Part shown: one piece after another, positions 25,436 through 32,866 of the stretch
Numbering within the stretch: position 1 is the first letter of the stretch
How the letters are laid out: every line of letters begins with the position of its first letter
Assembly (NCBI GenBank): GCA_947074195.1
Contig: CAMTOS010000027.1
Coordinates: forward strand, 1 to 32,866
Length of the DNA stretch: 32,866 bases
Source of the DNA: an uncultured Bacteroides sp.
GTDB lineage: Bacteria; Bacteroidota; Bacteroidia; Bacteroidales; Bacteroidaceae
Reading direction: 5' to 3'
Program-made: the position numbers and the translations under genes
Notes under the pieces: generated by a model
The model's input: only the letters and a program-made list of their open reading frames with translations
Database searches by the model: none
Told to the model about the DNA's origin: nothing

Positions 25436-26029
25436 TCATTCAAAACCTAAAGAATCATCATCATCGAAATCCATATCTTCCTCGCTGAATTCATCCGAAT
25501 CTTCATCTTCCGGGTTTTGATTATATTTTACATCATGCAATGCACGCAATGTATTAACAAGTTTCTGCCCCCATATTGTTTTGAAATTCTCCTGACAAAC
25601 GCACAAAGAATCATTCATTGTTTCGTTGAGACCAAGTTGGAAAACAAAGATGAAGTCGCGAATGTCCTGATAAATATCAGCCAGATCTTCTGAAATATTT
25701 TTTTTGATGGGCTGATCGCTGTAGATCATATCGGGAACAAACACTTCCAGATAGTCATCTTTGTCGGTCATCACAGCTGCCACTTGCTGACGAATATTTT
25801 CATATTGAGCTTCTGTGACGAAAACTTCAAGAGAGTCATCTGTAATTCTTTCTAATTTGGGAAGTAAGGAGGCCTTCAGATAGAGTAGTGGCAGTAATTT
25901 TAGTACTTTATCGGTAAATTCCGGCCGGCTCAGCTGAGCTGCACGTTCTAAGAAAACGCAGTATTCTGCGGCAACGGTCACGAATTCGATGACATTATTA
26001 TCAAATATAGTTTGGCTCTCCTTTTTCAT
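25436..26029 (-). CDS. DUF5063-family protein
   Basis: A 197-residue soluble, probably alpha-helical protein of unknown function. Residues 1-170 fit the DUF5063 family (start MKKESQTIFDNNVIEFVTVA; central DLADIYQDIRDFIFVFQLG). The last 25 residues are strongly acidic (EDEDSDEFSEEDMDFDDDD), which may mediate contact with a basic partner or a nucleic-acid-binding protein. It is the first gene of a three-gene block with the exonuclease 10 nt downstream, and has its own promoter candidate. The adjacency to an exonuclease is the only functional hint. Confidence 0.8.
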   Translation of the reverse strand: MKKESQTIFDNNVIEFVTVAAEYCVFLERAAQLSRPEFTDKVLKLLPLLYLKASLLPKLERITDDSLEVFVTEAQYENIRQQVAAVMTDKDDYLEVFVPDMIYSDQPIKKNISEDLADIYQDIRDFIFVFQLGLNETMNDSLCVCQENFKTIWGQKLVNTLRALHDVKYNQNPEDEDSDEFSEEDMDFDDDDSLGFE

Positions 26030-26049
26030 ATAAATATGAGTTTAAAATG

Positions 26050-26057
26050 CAAATTTA
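26050..26057 (-). promoter_or_regulatory. -7 element for the DUF5063-exonuclease-rlmI block
   Basis: TAAATTTG on the minus strand matches TAnnTTTG. The start would be near 26043, leaving a leader of only about 14 nt. No clear -33 TTTG is seen. Confidence 0.5.
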
Positions 26058-26180
26058 CGAAAAAAGCTTATAAGGGAATAAGATAATGATATAAAATATG
26101 TTTCTCCGGCCGGACACGGATGCTCTGTATAATCTGATATTTATACATCGAGAGATTCCTGTTAACATTTATTTGATTTA

Positions 26181-26268
26181 GTGCATAGCTTTATGCACTA
26201 AAATGCATAGCCTTCTGCAACAAAGTGCATAGCCCTGTGCACCAAAGTGCAAAAGGCTTTGCAGCATT
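26181..26268. repeat. Four tandem 22-bp imperfect palindromic repeats
   Basis: Units start at 26181, 26203, 26225 and 26247, each 22 bp, with the pattern (G/A)TGCAwA-4 nt-TnTGCA(C/A/G)-4 nt. Unit 1 is GTGCATA-GCTT-TATGCAC with a perfect 7-bp stem. Unit 3 keeps the stem with a G-T wobble, and unit 4 has changed both arms together (TGCAAA/TTTGCA). Unit 2 is the weakest. There is no unique spacer, so this is not a CRISPR array. It lies 182 bp before ftsK and 152 bp before the DUF5063 gene. Confidence 0.85.
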
Positions 26269-26409
26269 CTGCTTAAAGCGAGTTCATAAACTCTTCATCC
26301 GGCAGGTAATGATTAGATAACGAGATGCATGTGTGAAATAAGCTGTAAATACTTTTATTTTTTCCTCCTAACTTTAACTTTAACGAGCAAATTCACGACT
26401 ATTTTTTAT

Positions 26410-26417
26410 TACTTTTG
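26410..26417 (+). promoter_or_regulatory. -7 element for ftsK
   Basis: TACTTTTG matches TAnnTTTG, 32 nt before the ftsK ATG. The -33 region lacks a clear TTTG. Confidence 0.5.
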
Positions 26418-26449
26418 CAACATAAAAAGATTATTAAGCTTAAGGTATA

Positions 26450-28930
26450 ATGGCAAAAAAGAAATCAGACAAACGTGAAGGAACAAAATCTGTCTCTTCT
26501 GCAAAAAAAACGATGGCATTTTTCAAAAGCGAAACGTTTCACTTCTGTGTGGGTTTAACTTTTGTGATATTCGCAATATTTCTGCTTTTAGCATTCGCAT
26601 CATTTTTATTTAATAATTCGGCCGATCAGAGCATTATAGAAAACAGCACGGCTGCCGATTTAAATGAAATTGCGCATCAGACAAAAAATAATGCCGGATT
26701 GCGTGGTGCTCAGATATCAAATTATCTGATTAATGTATGCTTTGGGTTCGGATCGCTTTTCATTCTGGCTTTCCTTATTGCCAGTGGTATGAAAATGATG
26801 CATGTATGGAAAGTACGTGTATGGAAATGGTTCATTTCATGTTCATTGCTGATGATCTGGTTTTCATTGTTTCTTGGCTTTGCTTTTCAGGCCATTTATT
26901 TAGATACTTCTATTTACTGGGGTGGTTTGCATGGATATAATGTAGCCAACTGGTTCGAAGGTCAAATCGGTGCAGTCGGTTTATGGCTGTTTCTGCTGAT
27001 TACAGCATTATGTCTGGCTATCTTCCTGAATAATAATGTGATTAATCTTCTTCGCGAATTCTTCTCTTTTAAATACCTGAAACGCAAAAAGAAAGAGGCT
27101 CAGCCTGAAACTGCGACTTCTGAAGATGCAGTTTCTATGTCGCAGTCTACCGGTAATCTGGTTACAGATGAAGTGAAATTCCCTAATGAACAGGAAGTTG
27201 TTCTCGATTTTCCGATCAATGCACCATCTGAAGAAATTGTTTACGAAGAACCTGCACAGAACCCTGTGATGGAAGAGGAAGATACTTTTGAACCCGAACC
27301 TCGTCGTGAAGAAATAATCGATGAAGAGACTGAAGATGACGCTGAAGATGCGAAAGAACCGACTTTCAATATCGAAGCACCGATCGATGAAGACGAAGAC
27401 TATGTGGGCAATGAATTGACGCCATATAATCCTAAACTTGATTTACAAAGCTATCGTTTCCCTTCTGTGGAACTGATGAAGCATTATGAAAATAATGAGC
27501 CGGTAGTGAATACCGAAGAACAGCTGGCCAATAAGAACAGAATTATTTCTACCCTACGAAGTTTTGGTATTGAAATTACCGGCATTACTGCTACGGTAGG
27601 ACCAACTGTTACGCTATACGAAATTACACCTGAACAAGGGGTGCGTATTTCTAAAATTCGCGGACTCGAAGATGATATCGCTCTAAGCCTTTCTGCTTTG
27701 GGTATCCGTATCATTGCACCGATACCGGGTAAGGGTACAATCGGTATTGAGGTGCCTAATTCATCGCCTAAGATTGTATCGGGACAAAGCATCATTGGTA
27801 GCCGCAAATTCCAGGAGTCTACTTACGATTTGCCGATTGCATTTGGTCGTACCATTACGAATGATGTCTTTATGGTCGATCTTTGTAAAATGCCTCACGT
27901 ACTTGTTGCTGGTGCTACCGGACAAGGTAAATCTGTGGGTCTGAATGCGATTATTACTTCGTTATTATATAAGAAACATCCTGCCGAACTTAAGTTTGTA
28001 CTTATTGACCCTAAAAAGGTGGAGTTCAGTATTTATTCGGTAATCGAGAATCATTTCCTTGCGAAATTGCCCGATGATGGTGAACCTATTATTACCGATG
28101 TGACGAAAGTGGTGCAAACGCTGAATTCGGTTTGTGTGGAGATGGATACCCGTTACGATTTGTTGAAAATGGCGCATGTTCGTAATATTAAAGAGTATAA
28201 TGAGAAGTTTATCAACCGCAGACTGAATCCTGAGAAGGGTCATAAGTTTATGCCATATATCGTAGTGGTAATCGATGAGTTTGGTGACTTGATTATGACT
28301 GCCGGCAAAGAAATTGAATTGCCGATTGCACGTATTGCACAGCTGGCGCGTGCGGTGGGTATTCATATGATTATTGCAACGCAGCGTCCGACAACAAATA
28401 TTATTACCGGTACCATTAAAGCCAACTTCCCGGCTCGTGTGGCATTCCGTGTATCTTCTATGATGGACTCGCGTACAATTCTCGACCGTCCTGGTGCAAA
28501 TCAGTTGATTGGTCGTGGTGATATGCTATTCCTGCAAGGAGCCGATCCGGTACGTGTACAATGTGCCTTTATCGATACCCCCGAAGTGGAAGAGATTACC
28601 AGAGCTATCGCAAAACAACAGGGATATCCGACACCATTCTATCTGCCCGAATATGTCAATCCGGATAATGCTTCAGGCGGTTTGGATGATATGGAACTTT
28701 CGGGTCTTGACCCGCTGTTCGAAGAAGCTGCCCGACTAATTATTATCAATCAGCAGGGTTCTACATCGCTTATCCAGCGTAAATTCGCTATTGGTTATAA
28801 CCGTGCCGGACGTATTATGGATCAACTCGAAAGAGCCGGTGTTGTGGGCAAAGCTCAGGGTAGTAAGCCTCGCGAAGTGCTATGTGTAGACGAGCGCGAC
28901 CTTGATGTGAAACTGAACAATTTAATGTAA
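26450..28930 (+). CDS. ftsK: FtsK/SpoIIIE-family DNA translocase
   Basis: A septum-located ATP-driven DNA pump that clears chromosome dimers and terminus DNA during division. The 826-residue protein has about four membrane helices in residues 30-195, an acidic linker at about 215-325 rich in Glu and Asp, and the RecA-like motor. Walker A is GATGQGKSV (488-496) and Walker B is IVVVIDEFGD (604-613). The C-terminal gamma winged helix (about 755-820) starts at FEEAARLIIINQQGSTSLIQ and reads DNA polarity sequences. All key parts are present and the linker is short, as is common in Bacteroidetes. The lolA-like gene begins 17 nt downstream. Identity is firm. Confidence 0.97.
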   Translation: MAKKKSDKREGTKSVSSAKKTMAFFKSETFHFCVGLTFVIFAIFLLLAFASFLFNNSADQSIIENSTAADLNEIAHQTKNNAGLRGAQISNYLINVCFGFGSLFILAFLIASGMKMMHVWKVRVWKWFISCSLLMIWFSLFLGFAFQAIYLDTSIYWGGLHGYNVANWFEGQIGAVGLWLFLLITALCLAIFLNNNVINLLREFFSFKYLKRKKKEAQPETATSEDAVSMSQSTGNLVTDEVKFPNEQEVVLDFPINAPSEEIVYEEPAQNPVMEEEDTFEPEPRREEIIDEETEDDAEDAKEPTFNIEAPIDEDEDYVGNELTPYNPKLDLQSYRFPSVELMKHYENNEPVVNTEEQLANKNRIISTLRSFGIEITGITATVGPTVTLYEITPEQGVRISKIRGLEDDIALSLSALGIRIIAPIPGKGTIGIEVPNSSPKIVSGQSIIGSRKFQESTYDLPIAFGRTITNDVFMVDLCKMPHVLVAGATGQGKSVGLNAIITSLLYKKHPAELKFVLIDPKKVEFSIYSVIENHFLAKLPDDGEPIITDVTKVVQTLNSVCVEMDTRYDLLKMAHVRNIKEYNEKFINRRLNPEKGHKFMPYIVVVIDEFGDLIMTAGKEIELPIARIAQLARAVGIHMIIATQRPTTNIITGTIKANFPARVAFRVSSMMDSRTILDRPGANQLIGRGDMLFLQGADPVRVQCAFIDTPEVEEITRAIAKQQGYPTPFYLPEYVNPDNASGGLDDMELSGLDPLFEEAARLIIINQQGSTSLIQRKFAIGYNRAGRIMDQLERAGVVGKAQGSKPREVLCVDERDLDVKLNNLM

Positions 28931-28947
28931 TCTGTGTTCCTGAAAAT

Positions 28948-29586
28948 ATGAGAAAAAGATATTTATTCTATATCCTTTTATGTGTGTGTTCTGTAAACAA
29001 TGTGCTGGCTCAGTCGGCCCACGAAATACTCAGTAAAACGGCGCAGGCTTTTGAGAAAGCGGGCGGAATTAAAGCTAACTTCGATCTGACAATTTCGCAT
29101 AATGGTTTTACTCAGGGACATGCAAGTGGTGAGATTTGTGTCGATAAGGATAAATTCGTACTGATTACTCCTGAAGCTACAACCTACTTCGATGGTAAAA
29201 CCCAATGGAGTTATCTGGCAGATAGTAATGAAGTGACAGTTACCGAACCAACATCTGAAGAACTTCAGAGTCTGAATCCGTATGCACTTCTATATCTGTA
29301 TAAAGATAATTATGGTTCATCATTGGGAACGCAGACGACCTATAAAGGCAAATCAGTTTACGAGGTGGTACTTAATGCCTTGCATCCGGATAACAATGTA
29401 GCGCAGATGACTCTGTATATTACGCGTGATACCTATCAGCTGTTATACATTCAGGCAACTTTGCGCGATGGCACTTTAAATGATATTGCTATCGAAAACT
29501 ATAAACCCAATGTGAAGTTTGCTCAACATGATTTTGTGTTCGATAAAAAGAAGTATCCTAAAGTGGAGGTTATCGATTTGAGATAA
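28948..29586 (+). CDS. lolA: LolA-like outer-membrane lipoprotein carrier
   Basis: A 212-residue periplasmic protein that probably carries lipoproteins from the inner membrane to the outer membrane. It has a signal peptide ending NNVLAQ (about 22), no lipobox, and the LolA/LolB-type open beta-barrel pattern: KANFDLTISHNGF, then SGEICVDKDKFVLITPEATT, and the family-typical TYFDGKTQWSYL near 80-90. It follows ftsK by 17 nt, the same order as in E. coli (ftsK-lolA), which supports the assignment. Bacteroidetes often carry several LolA-like proteins, so this may be one of more than one. Confidence 0.85.
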   Translation: MRKRYLFYILLCVCSVNNVLAQSAHEILSKTAQAFEKAGGIKANFDLTISHNGFTQGHASGEICVDKDKFVLITPEATTYFDGKTQWSYLADSNEVTVTEPTSEELQSLNPYALLYLYKDNYGSSLGTQTTYKGKSVYEVVLNALHPDNNVAQMTLYITRDTYQLLYIQATLRDGTLNDIAIENYKPNVKFAQHDFVFDKKKYPKVEVIDLR

Positions 29587-29627
29587 TCCCGGTGAATCTG
29601 AATTAATAAACGTATAAACAATATATT

Positions 29628-30575
29628 ATGGAAACTGAAAAAGTAAAATGTCTGATTATCGGTTCCGGCCCTGCAGGATACACTGCAGCTATCTATGCCG
29701 GCAGAGCTAACTTGTCGCCTGTGCTTTATGAAGGTCTGCAACCCGGAGGTCAGCTTACTACTACTACTGATATAGAGAACTTTCCCGGCTACCCTGAAGG
29801 CATCAGCGGACAGGCAATGATGGAAGATCTTCGTAAACAAGCTGAACGTTTTGGTGCAGATATCCGCTTTGGTATCGCAACAAAAGCACACCTCGAAGAA
29901 GGCAAGAATAAAATTATCATTGACGGTAAAAAAGAGATCGAAGCAACTACGGTAATTATTGCTACCGGTGCAACGGCTAAATATCTTGGTCTGGAAGATG
30001 AAAAGAAATATGCCGGAATGGGAGTAAGTGCTTGTGCTACCTGCGATGGTTTCTTTTATCGTAAGAAAGTGGTTGCTGTAGTAGGTGGTGGTGACACTGC
30101 TTGTGAAGAGGCGATTTATCTGGCAGGATTAGCATCAAAAGTTTATCTGATTGTTCGTAAACCATTTCTTCGTGCATCAAAGATTATGCAGGAACGTGTG
30201 ATGCAGAACGAAAAGATCGAAGTACTTTTCGAACACAATGTAACAGGTCTTTTTGGCGAAAACGGAGTAGAAGGTGCAAACGTAGTTTTCCGCTGGAACG
30301 AGTCTGACGAGAGAAGATACTCTATCGCTATCGATGGTTTCTTCCTTGCTATCGGTCATCAGCCTAATTCAGAAATCTTCAAGCCTTATATCGATACAGA
30401 TGAAGTTGGATATATCATTACCGATGGTGCATCGCCACGAACTAAAGTTCCCGGTGTATATGCTGCAGGTGATATTGCAGATCCTCATTATCGTCAGGCA
30501 ATTACTGCTGCGGCAAGTGGTTGTAAATCTGCTATCGAAGTTGAAAGATATCTTTCAGAAAAAGGATTACTGTAA
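29628..30575 (+). CDS. trxB: Thioredoxin-disulfide reductase TrxB
   Basis: A cytoplasmic FAD enzyme that reduces thioredoxin with NADPH. The 315-residue length is typical of the bacterial low-molecular-weight type. Motifs in order: FAD-binding GSGPAG (12-17), redox pair Cys136/Cys139 in ACATCDG, NADPH-binding GGGDTA (153-158), and the C-terminal FAD motif GVYAAGDIAD near 276-285. It is 41 nt after the lolA-like gene and ends in a clear terminator, so it closes the ftsK-lolA-trxB block. Every catalytic element is intact. Confidence 0.97.
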   Translation: METEKVKCLIIGSGPAGYTAAIYAGRANLSPVLYEGLQPGGQLTTTTDIENFPGYPEGISGQAMMEDLRKQAERFGADIRFGIATKAHLEEGKNKIIIDGKKEIEATTVIIATGATAKYLGLEDEKKYAGMGVSACATCDGFFYRKKVVAVVGGGDTACEEAIYLAGLASKVYLIVRKPFLRASKIMQERVMQNEKIEVLFEHNVTGLFGENGVEGANVVFRWNESDERRYSIAIDGFFLAIGHQPNSEIFKPYIDTDEVGYIITDGASPRTKVPGVYAAGDIADPHYRQAITAAASGCKSAIEVERYLSEKGLL

Positions 30576-30597
30576 CAAAAATACAATCCATATATGG

Positions 30598-30638
30598 AGG
30601 TCTCACTATGCTTTATAAGGCATTGTGAGGCCTTTTTT
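30598..30638 (+). terminator. Rho-independent terminator after trxB
   Basis: AGGTCTCACTATGC (from 30598) pairs with GGCATTGTGAGGCCT (30619-30633), including one G-T wobble and one mismatch, and is followed by a run of T at 30633-30638. It lies 23 nt after the trxB stop and separates trxB from the next gene. Confidence 0.88.
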
Positions 30639-30685
30639 AGTTGGTAATAGCATTATTGTTGCATTCTCTGTCACTTTTGTTGCAA

Positions 30686-30722
30686 TGAAACAAATGTGAT
30701 AGTCTGCGAAACATTTGTTTCA
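30686..30722. promoter_or_regulatory. Perfect 12-bp inverted repeat, candidate operator of the last gene
   Basis: TGAAACAAATGT (30686-30697) and ACATTTGTTTCA (30711-30722) are exact reverse complements with a 13-bp spacer. The right arm ends 21 bp before the -7 element, so a bound protein would cover the -33 region. Just upstream, TTGTTGCA occurs twice (30656-30663 and 30677-30684), 21 bp apart. Confidence 0.6.
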
Positions 30723-30743
30723 GTACTGATCCCTTTATGCGTA

Positions 30744-30751
30744 TAAATTTG
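30744..30751 (+). promoter_or_regulatory. -7 element of the last gene
   Basis: TAAATTTG matches TAnnTTTG, with the start expected near 30758. It is bracketed by a near-identical direct repeat, CTTTATGC(G/A)TATA, at 30733-30745 and 30761-30773. No TTTG stands at 19-21 bp; the nearest upstream is within the inverted repeat (30714-30717). Confidence 0.6.
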
Positions 30752-30777
30752 CAGAGTAAACTTTATGCATATATACC

Positions 30778-32866
30778 ATGAAGAAAAATCTTTTAAAGAG
30801 TAAATCTACTTATCTGTTTCTATTATTATTTGTATGTTCTGCCAATCTCTTTGCACAACAGGATTCAATTAAAACAGAGACACCTTCCAAAAAAAATAAT
30901 AATGAAGAAAGCAACCGTAATGTAATGCTCAATGCTTCGAGCGCAAACGGTCCTCGCGAAATTTCTATCGGCTTGCCTGGTGGCGATGTAAATGTGCTTG
31001 AAAATGGTCTCTCGGTTGTATATATGTCAACCCCGCACGGTGTAAACACACATTGGCGTGGTGATTCAAGTCTGGAGCATACCGGATTGATGAAAATATC
31101 AGAAACTGCTATTACAACCGGTAACATCGGTTATGCAGTAAATTCATTTACTCAGCTCGGATTGAATAGTCAGAAGAAGTTTAATGCTACAATTAATTAC
31201 GGTGCCAATCAGTTTGGTAAGCAACAATTCGATGTTAATGTAAATGGTGCTATCGGTAACGGCTGGTTCTATAGTGGTAATGTATATCAGAATTTCGACC
31301 CGGGTTCTTTTAAGCTTCGTTTTGCTCAGTATCAGGATCGGACTGAGATCTATAAATTTGCATTGACTAAACTATATAATGAAGGTCGTGGTCAGTTGTC
31401 TGCCATCTATCACTACAGCAAAAGTCACAATCTGATGAATGCAACATCGAATGCACCTTTTATCTATAAAGGTGATGGTAGTATAGAAGAGATTCCGGGC
31501 TTCAAACTAGGAACAACATCTTATCTTCCCGACGTATCTAACATCCCTTACATGGATATTCGTACAGGTGAAATGAAAGTCACCAGCCTGTATGATGCCC
31601 CCGAAAACAAAGCCAACCAAATTACAGTATTGAACCGCTATAAATGGGACAATGGATTACAATGGAACCTGAACATGAAATATGACCGTTCGATGGGTTC
31701 ATATCTTTATCAGACTCCAATGGCTCTGGATATGAAAAGTGCTGCCGATGGTTATACACTTCGTAATGAGGACGGCACTTATTCACCATATGAAGGTTAT
31801 GTGCAGAGCCGTATGTCATGCTTTAATCGCGGACATATCCATGAGTTTATGATGACCAGTGAATTGTCTCGTCAATACAACAATACAACATGGCGTGTGG
31901 GGTTGAATGAATGGTTCTATAAGGTAAATTACGCCTCAAATACCACAATGTATGACCATACAGTAGAGGCATATCCACAATTATTATACGGAATTAACAA
32001 CGCCAATATGAATTATTATGGCAACACACCGTATTATAATCTGAATCAGAATGCTTCTGAATATTATAAAGGATATGAAAACAAGCTCGCCATTTATGCC
32101 ACTCAGGATTGGGATATTAATCGTAAATGGAATGTATATTATGGTGCACGTTTAGAGTACCAACGTTTATCGGGGAAGAATCTTGCAGTGTACAATGAAG
32201 ATGGTATGGCGGTAGGTCGTTTTGCCAACTACCACATTGGAGCCACTGCATCTGACGGAACTTTGATTCAACCTCGTAACTTTAGTTATAATTGGCTGAA
32301 TATGGCTTTCACTGCAGCTGCAACATATAAAGTAACTAATCAGTTCGGATTTACTGCCGATTTCACTTATAATCTGCAACATCCTAACATTTCGAACTTT
32401 GCACCTGCTGAAATGCCGAATGTAGATAAAATTACTATTCCATTAGGACGTGCCGGATTGTATTATAACAACGATTGGATGAGTCTGACTTCATTGTTTA
32501 CTTACATTGCAAAGACTAATAACAACTCTACCCTCAATCTGATTAACCCTAACAACAATACCGATATCAAAGCAGCTCCTTTGAGTTACGATATCCAGAC
32601 ACTGGGGTGGACAACCGATGCGTTGATCAAGCCATTTAAAGGATTTGATTTCCACTTCCTGTTTACTTATCAAGTTCCTAAATACAAGAAATATGAAACT
32701 GGTGTTACATTCAGCGATGGCAATATATCTAAAATAGATGCAACTGGCAATATCGTAACAGATATTCCGAAAGTAATAATCGAACTCGACCCAAGCTATC
32801 AGATTACTAAAGATTTAAGAATCTGGGCAAGTTTCCGATATTTCAGCAAAACCTATGCAAACATTA
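30778..32866 (+). CDS. TonB-dependent-receptor-like outer membrane protein with short plug, cut by window edge
   Basis: I translated this from the ATG at 30778 to the right edge: 696 residues, no stop. It begins with a signal peptide (MKKNLLKSKSTYLFLLLFVC, then SANLFAQ). A low-complexity stretch with KKNNNEESNRN follows, then a compact block with VMLNASSANGPREISIGLPG, VLENGLSVVY, SLEHTGLMKI and TGNIGYAVNSF. After about residue 125 alternating aromatic beta-strands typical of an outer-membrane barrel continue to the edge. There is no carboxypeptidase-regulatory-like domain, and the plug-like block is far shorter than in SusC. I recall similar Bacteroidetes proteins annotated as TonB-dependent receptors. 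It has its own promoter and candidate operator. The ligand is unknown. Confidence 0.75.
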   Translation, partial: MKKNLLKSKSTYLFLLLFVCSANLFAQQDSIKTETPSKKNNNEESNRNVMLNASSANGPREISIGLPGGDVNVLENGLSVVYMSTPHGVNTHWRGDSSLEHTGLMKISETAITTGNIGYAVNSFTQLGLNSQKKFNATINYGANQFGKQQFDVNVNGAIGNGWFYSGNVYQNFDPGSFKLRFAQYQDRTEIYKFALTKLYNEGRGQLSAIYHYSKSHNLMNATSNAPFIYKGDGSIEEIPGFKLGTTSYLPDVSNIPYMDIRTGEMKVTSLYDAPENKANQITVLNRYKWDNGLQWNLNMKYDRSMGSYLYQTPMALDMKSAADGYTLRNEDGTYSPYEGYVQSRMSCFNRGHIHEFMMTSELSRQYNNTTWRVGLNEWFYKVNYASNTTMYDHTVEAYPQLLYGINNANMNYYGNTPYYNLNQNASEYYKGYENKLAIYATQDWDINRKWNVYYGARLEYQRLSGKNLAVYNEDGMAVGRFANYHIGATASDGTLIQPRNFSYNWLNMAFTAAATYKVTNQFGFTADFTYNLQHPNISNFAPAEMPNVDKITIPLGRAGLYYNNDWMSLTSLFTYIAKTNNNSTLNLINPNNNTDIKAAPLSYDIQTLGWTTDALIKPFKGFDFHFLFTYQVPKYKKYETGVTFSDGNISKIDATGNIVTDIPKVIIELDPSYQITKDLRIWASFRYFSKTYANI

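Larger units (their letters stand above)
26030..26449. other. Divergent intergenic region between the DUF5063 gene and ftsK
   Basis: 420 bp without a gene. It contains -7 elements for both flanking genes, four tandem 22-bp hairpin repeats (26181-26268), and a 10-bp palindrome TCCGGCCGGA (26105-26114) that stands out as GC-rich in AT-rich surroundings. No tRNA, riboswitch or small ORF is evident. Confidence 0.7.

Noticed and set aside
26105..26114. Palindrome TCCGGCCGGA
   Set aside because: Ten bases alone, with no partner site or promoter overlap; noted only in the intergenic entry.
26181..26268. CRISPR-like regular repeats
   Set aside because: The 22-bp units are directly adjacent with no unique spacers, and no cas genes are present.
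1..32866. Search for mobile elements, tRNA, rRNA and phage genes
   Set aside because: No transposase, integrase, long terminal repeats, tRNA cloverleaf or rRNA sequence was recognised by eye; a dedicated tRNA or Rfam search could still find small RNAs I missed.

Overview
The window is chromosomal DNA from a gut Bacteroidales bacterium, most likely Bacteroides or Phocaeicola. The evidence is a SusC/SusD-type polysaccharide utilisation locus (PUL), a hybrid two-component sensor, surface lipoproteins with acidic residues after the lipobox cysteine, and promoters fitting the Bacteroides -7 consensus TAnnTTTG. I see no rRNA, tRNA, insertion sequence, integrase or CRISPR array.

Region 1 (1-17326) is a PUL whose gene set points to xylan or arabinoxylan. 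On the minus strand from 12780 down to the left edge the order is SusC, SusD, a surface glycan-binding lipoprotein, a surface GH10 endoxylanase carrying two duplicated carbohydrate-binding modules, a GH35-type glycosidase with a DUF5597-like C-terminus, a SGNH acetylesterase, and a GPH-family sugar symporter cut by the edge. The hybrid two-component regulator reads the other way from 13244. The 463-bp space between SusC and the regulator holds promoter candidates for both directions and spaced TGTTA repeats that could be the regulator's binding site. The model is: surface cutting by GH10, uptake through SusCD, trimming and deacetylation in the periplasm, import by the symporter, and oligosaccharide sensing by the regulator.

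Region 2 (17331-26029) is minus-strand housekeeping in two blocks. The upstream block is DUF5063, a DEDD-type 3'-5' exonuclease and the rRNA methyltransferase RlmI. The downstream block is very tightly packed: a nucleoside symporter, a bifunctional-nuclease-family protein with a UVR motif, RsmE, a DUF4836 lipoprotein, and an ABC ATPase/permease pair of unknown job. Between the blocks lies a candidate small RNA of about 70 nt with its own promoter and intrinsic terminator. The last gene of this region meets the PUL regulator tail to tail with only 4 nt between stop codons.

Region 3 (26030-32866) is plus-strand. A 420-bp divergent intergenic region carries four tandem 22-bp hairpin-forming repeats. 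It is followed by ftsK, a lolA-like gene, trxB with a clear terminator, and then a separately controlled TonB-receptor-like outer membrane protein with an unusually short plug region, cut by the right edge. Its promoter sits beside a perfect 12-bp inverted repeat.

The least-explained items are the candidate sRNA, the tandem hairpin repeats, the operator-like dyad before the last gene, the hairpin inside the PUL operon, and the DUF4836/ABC module with a degenerate ATPase.
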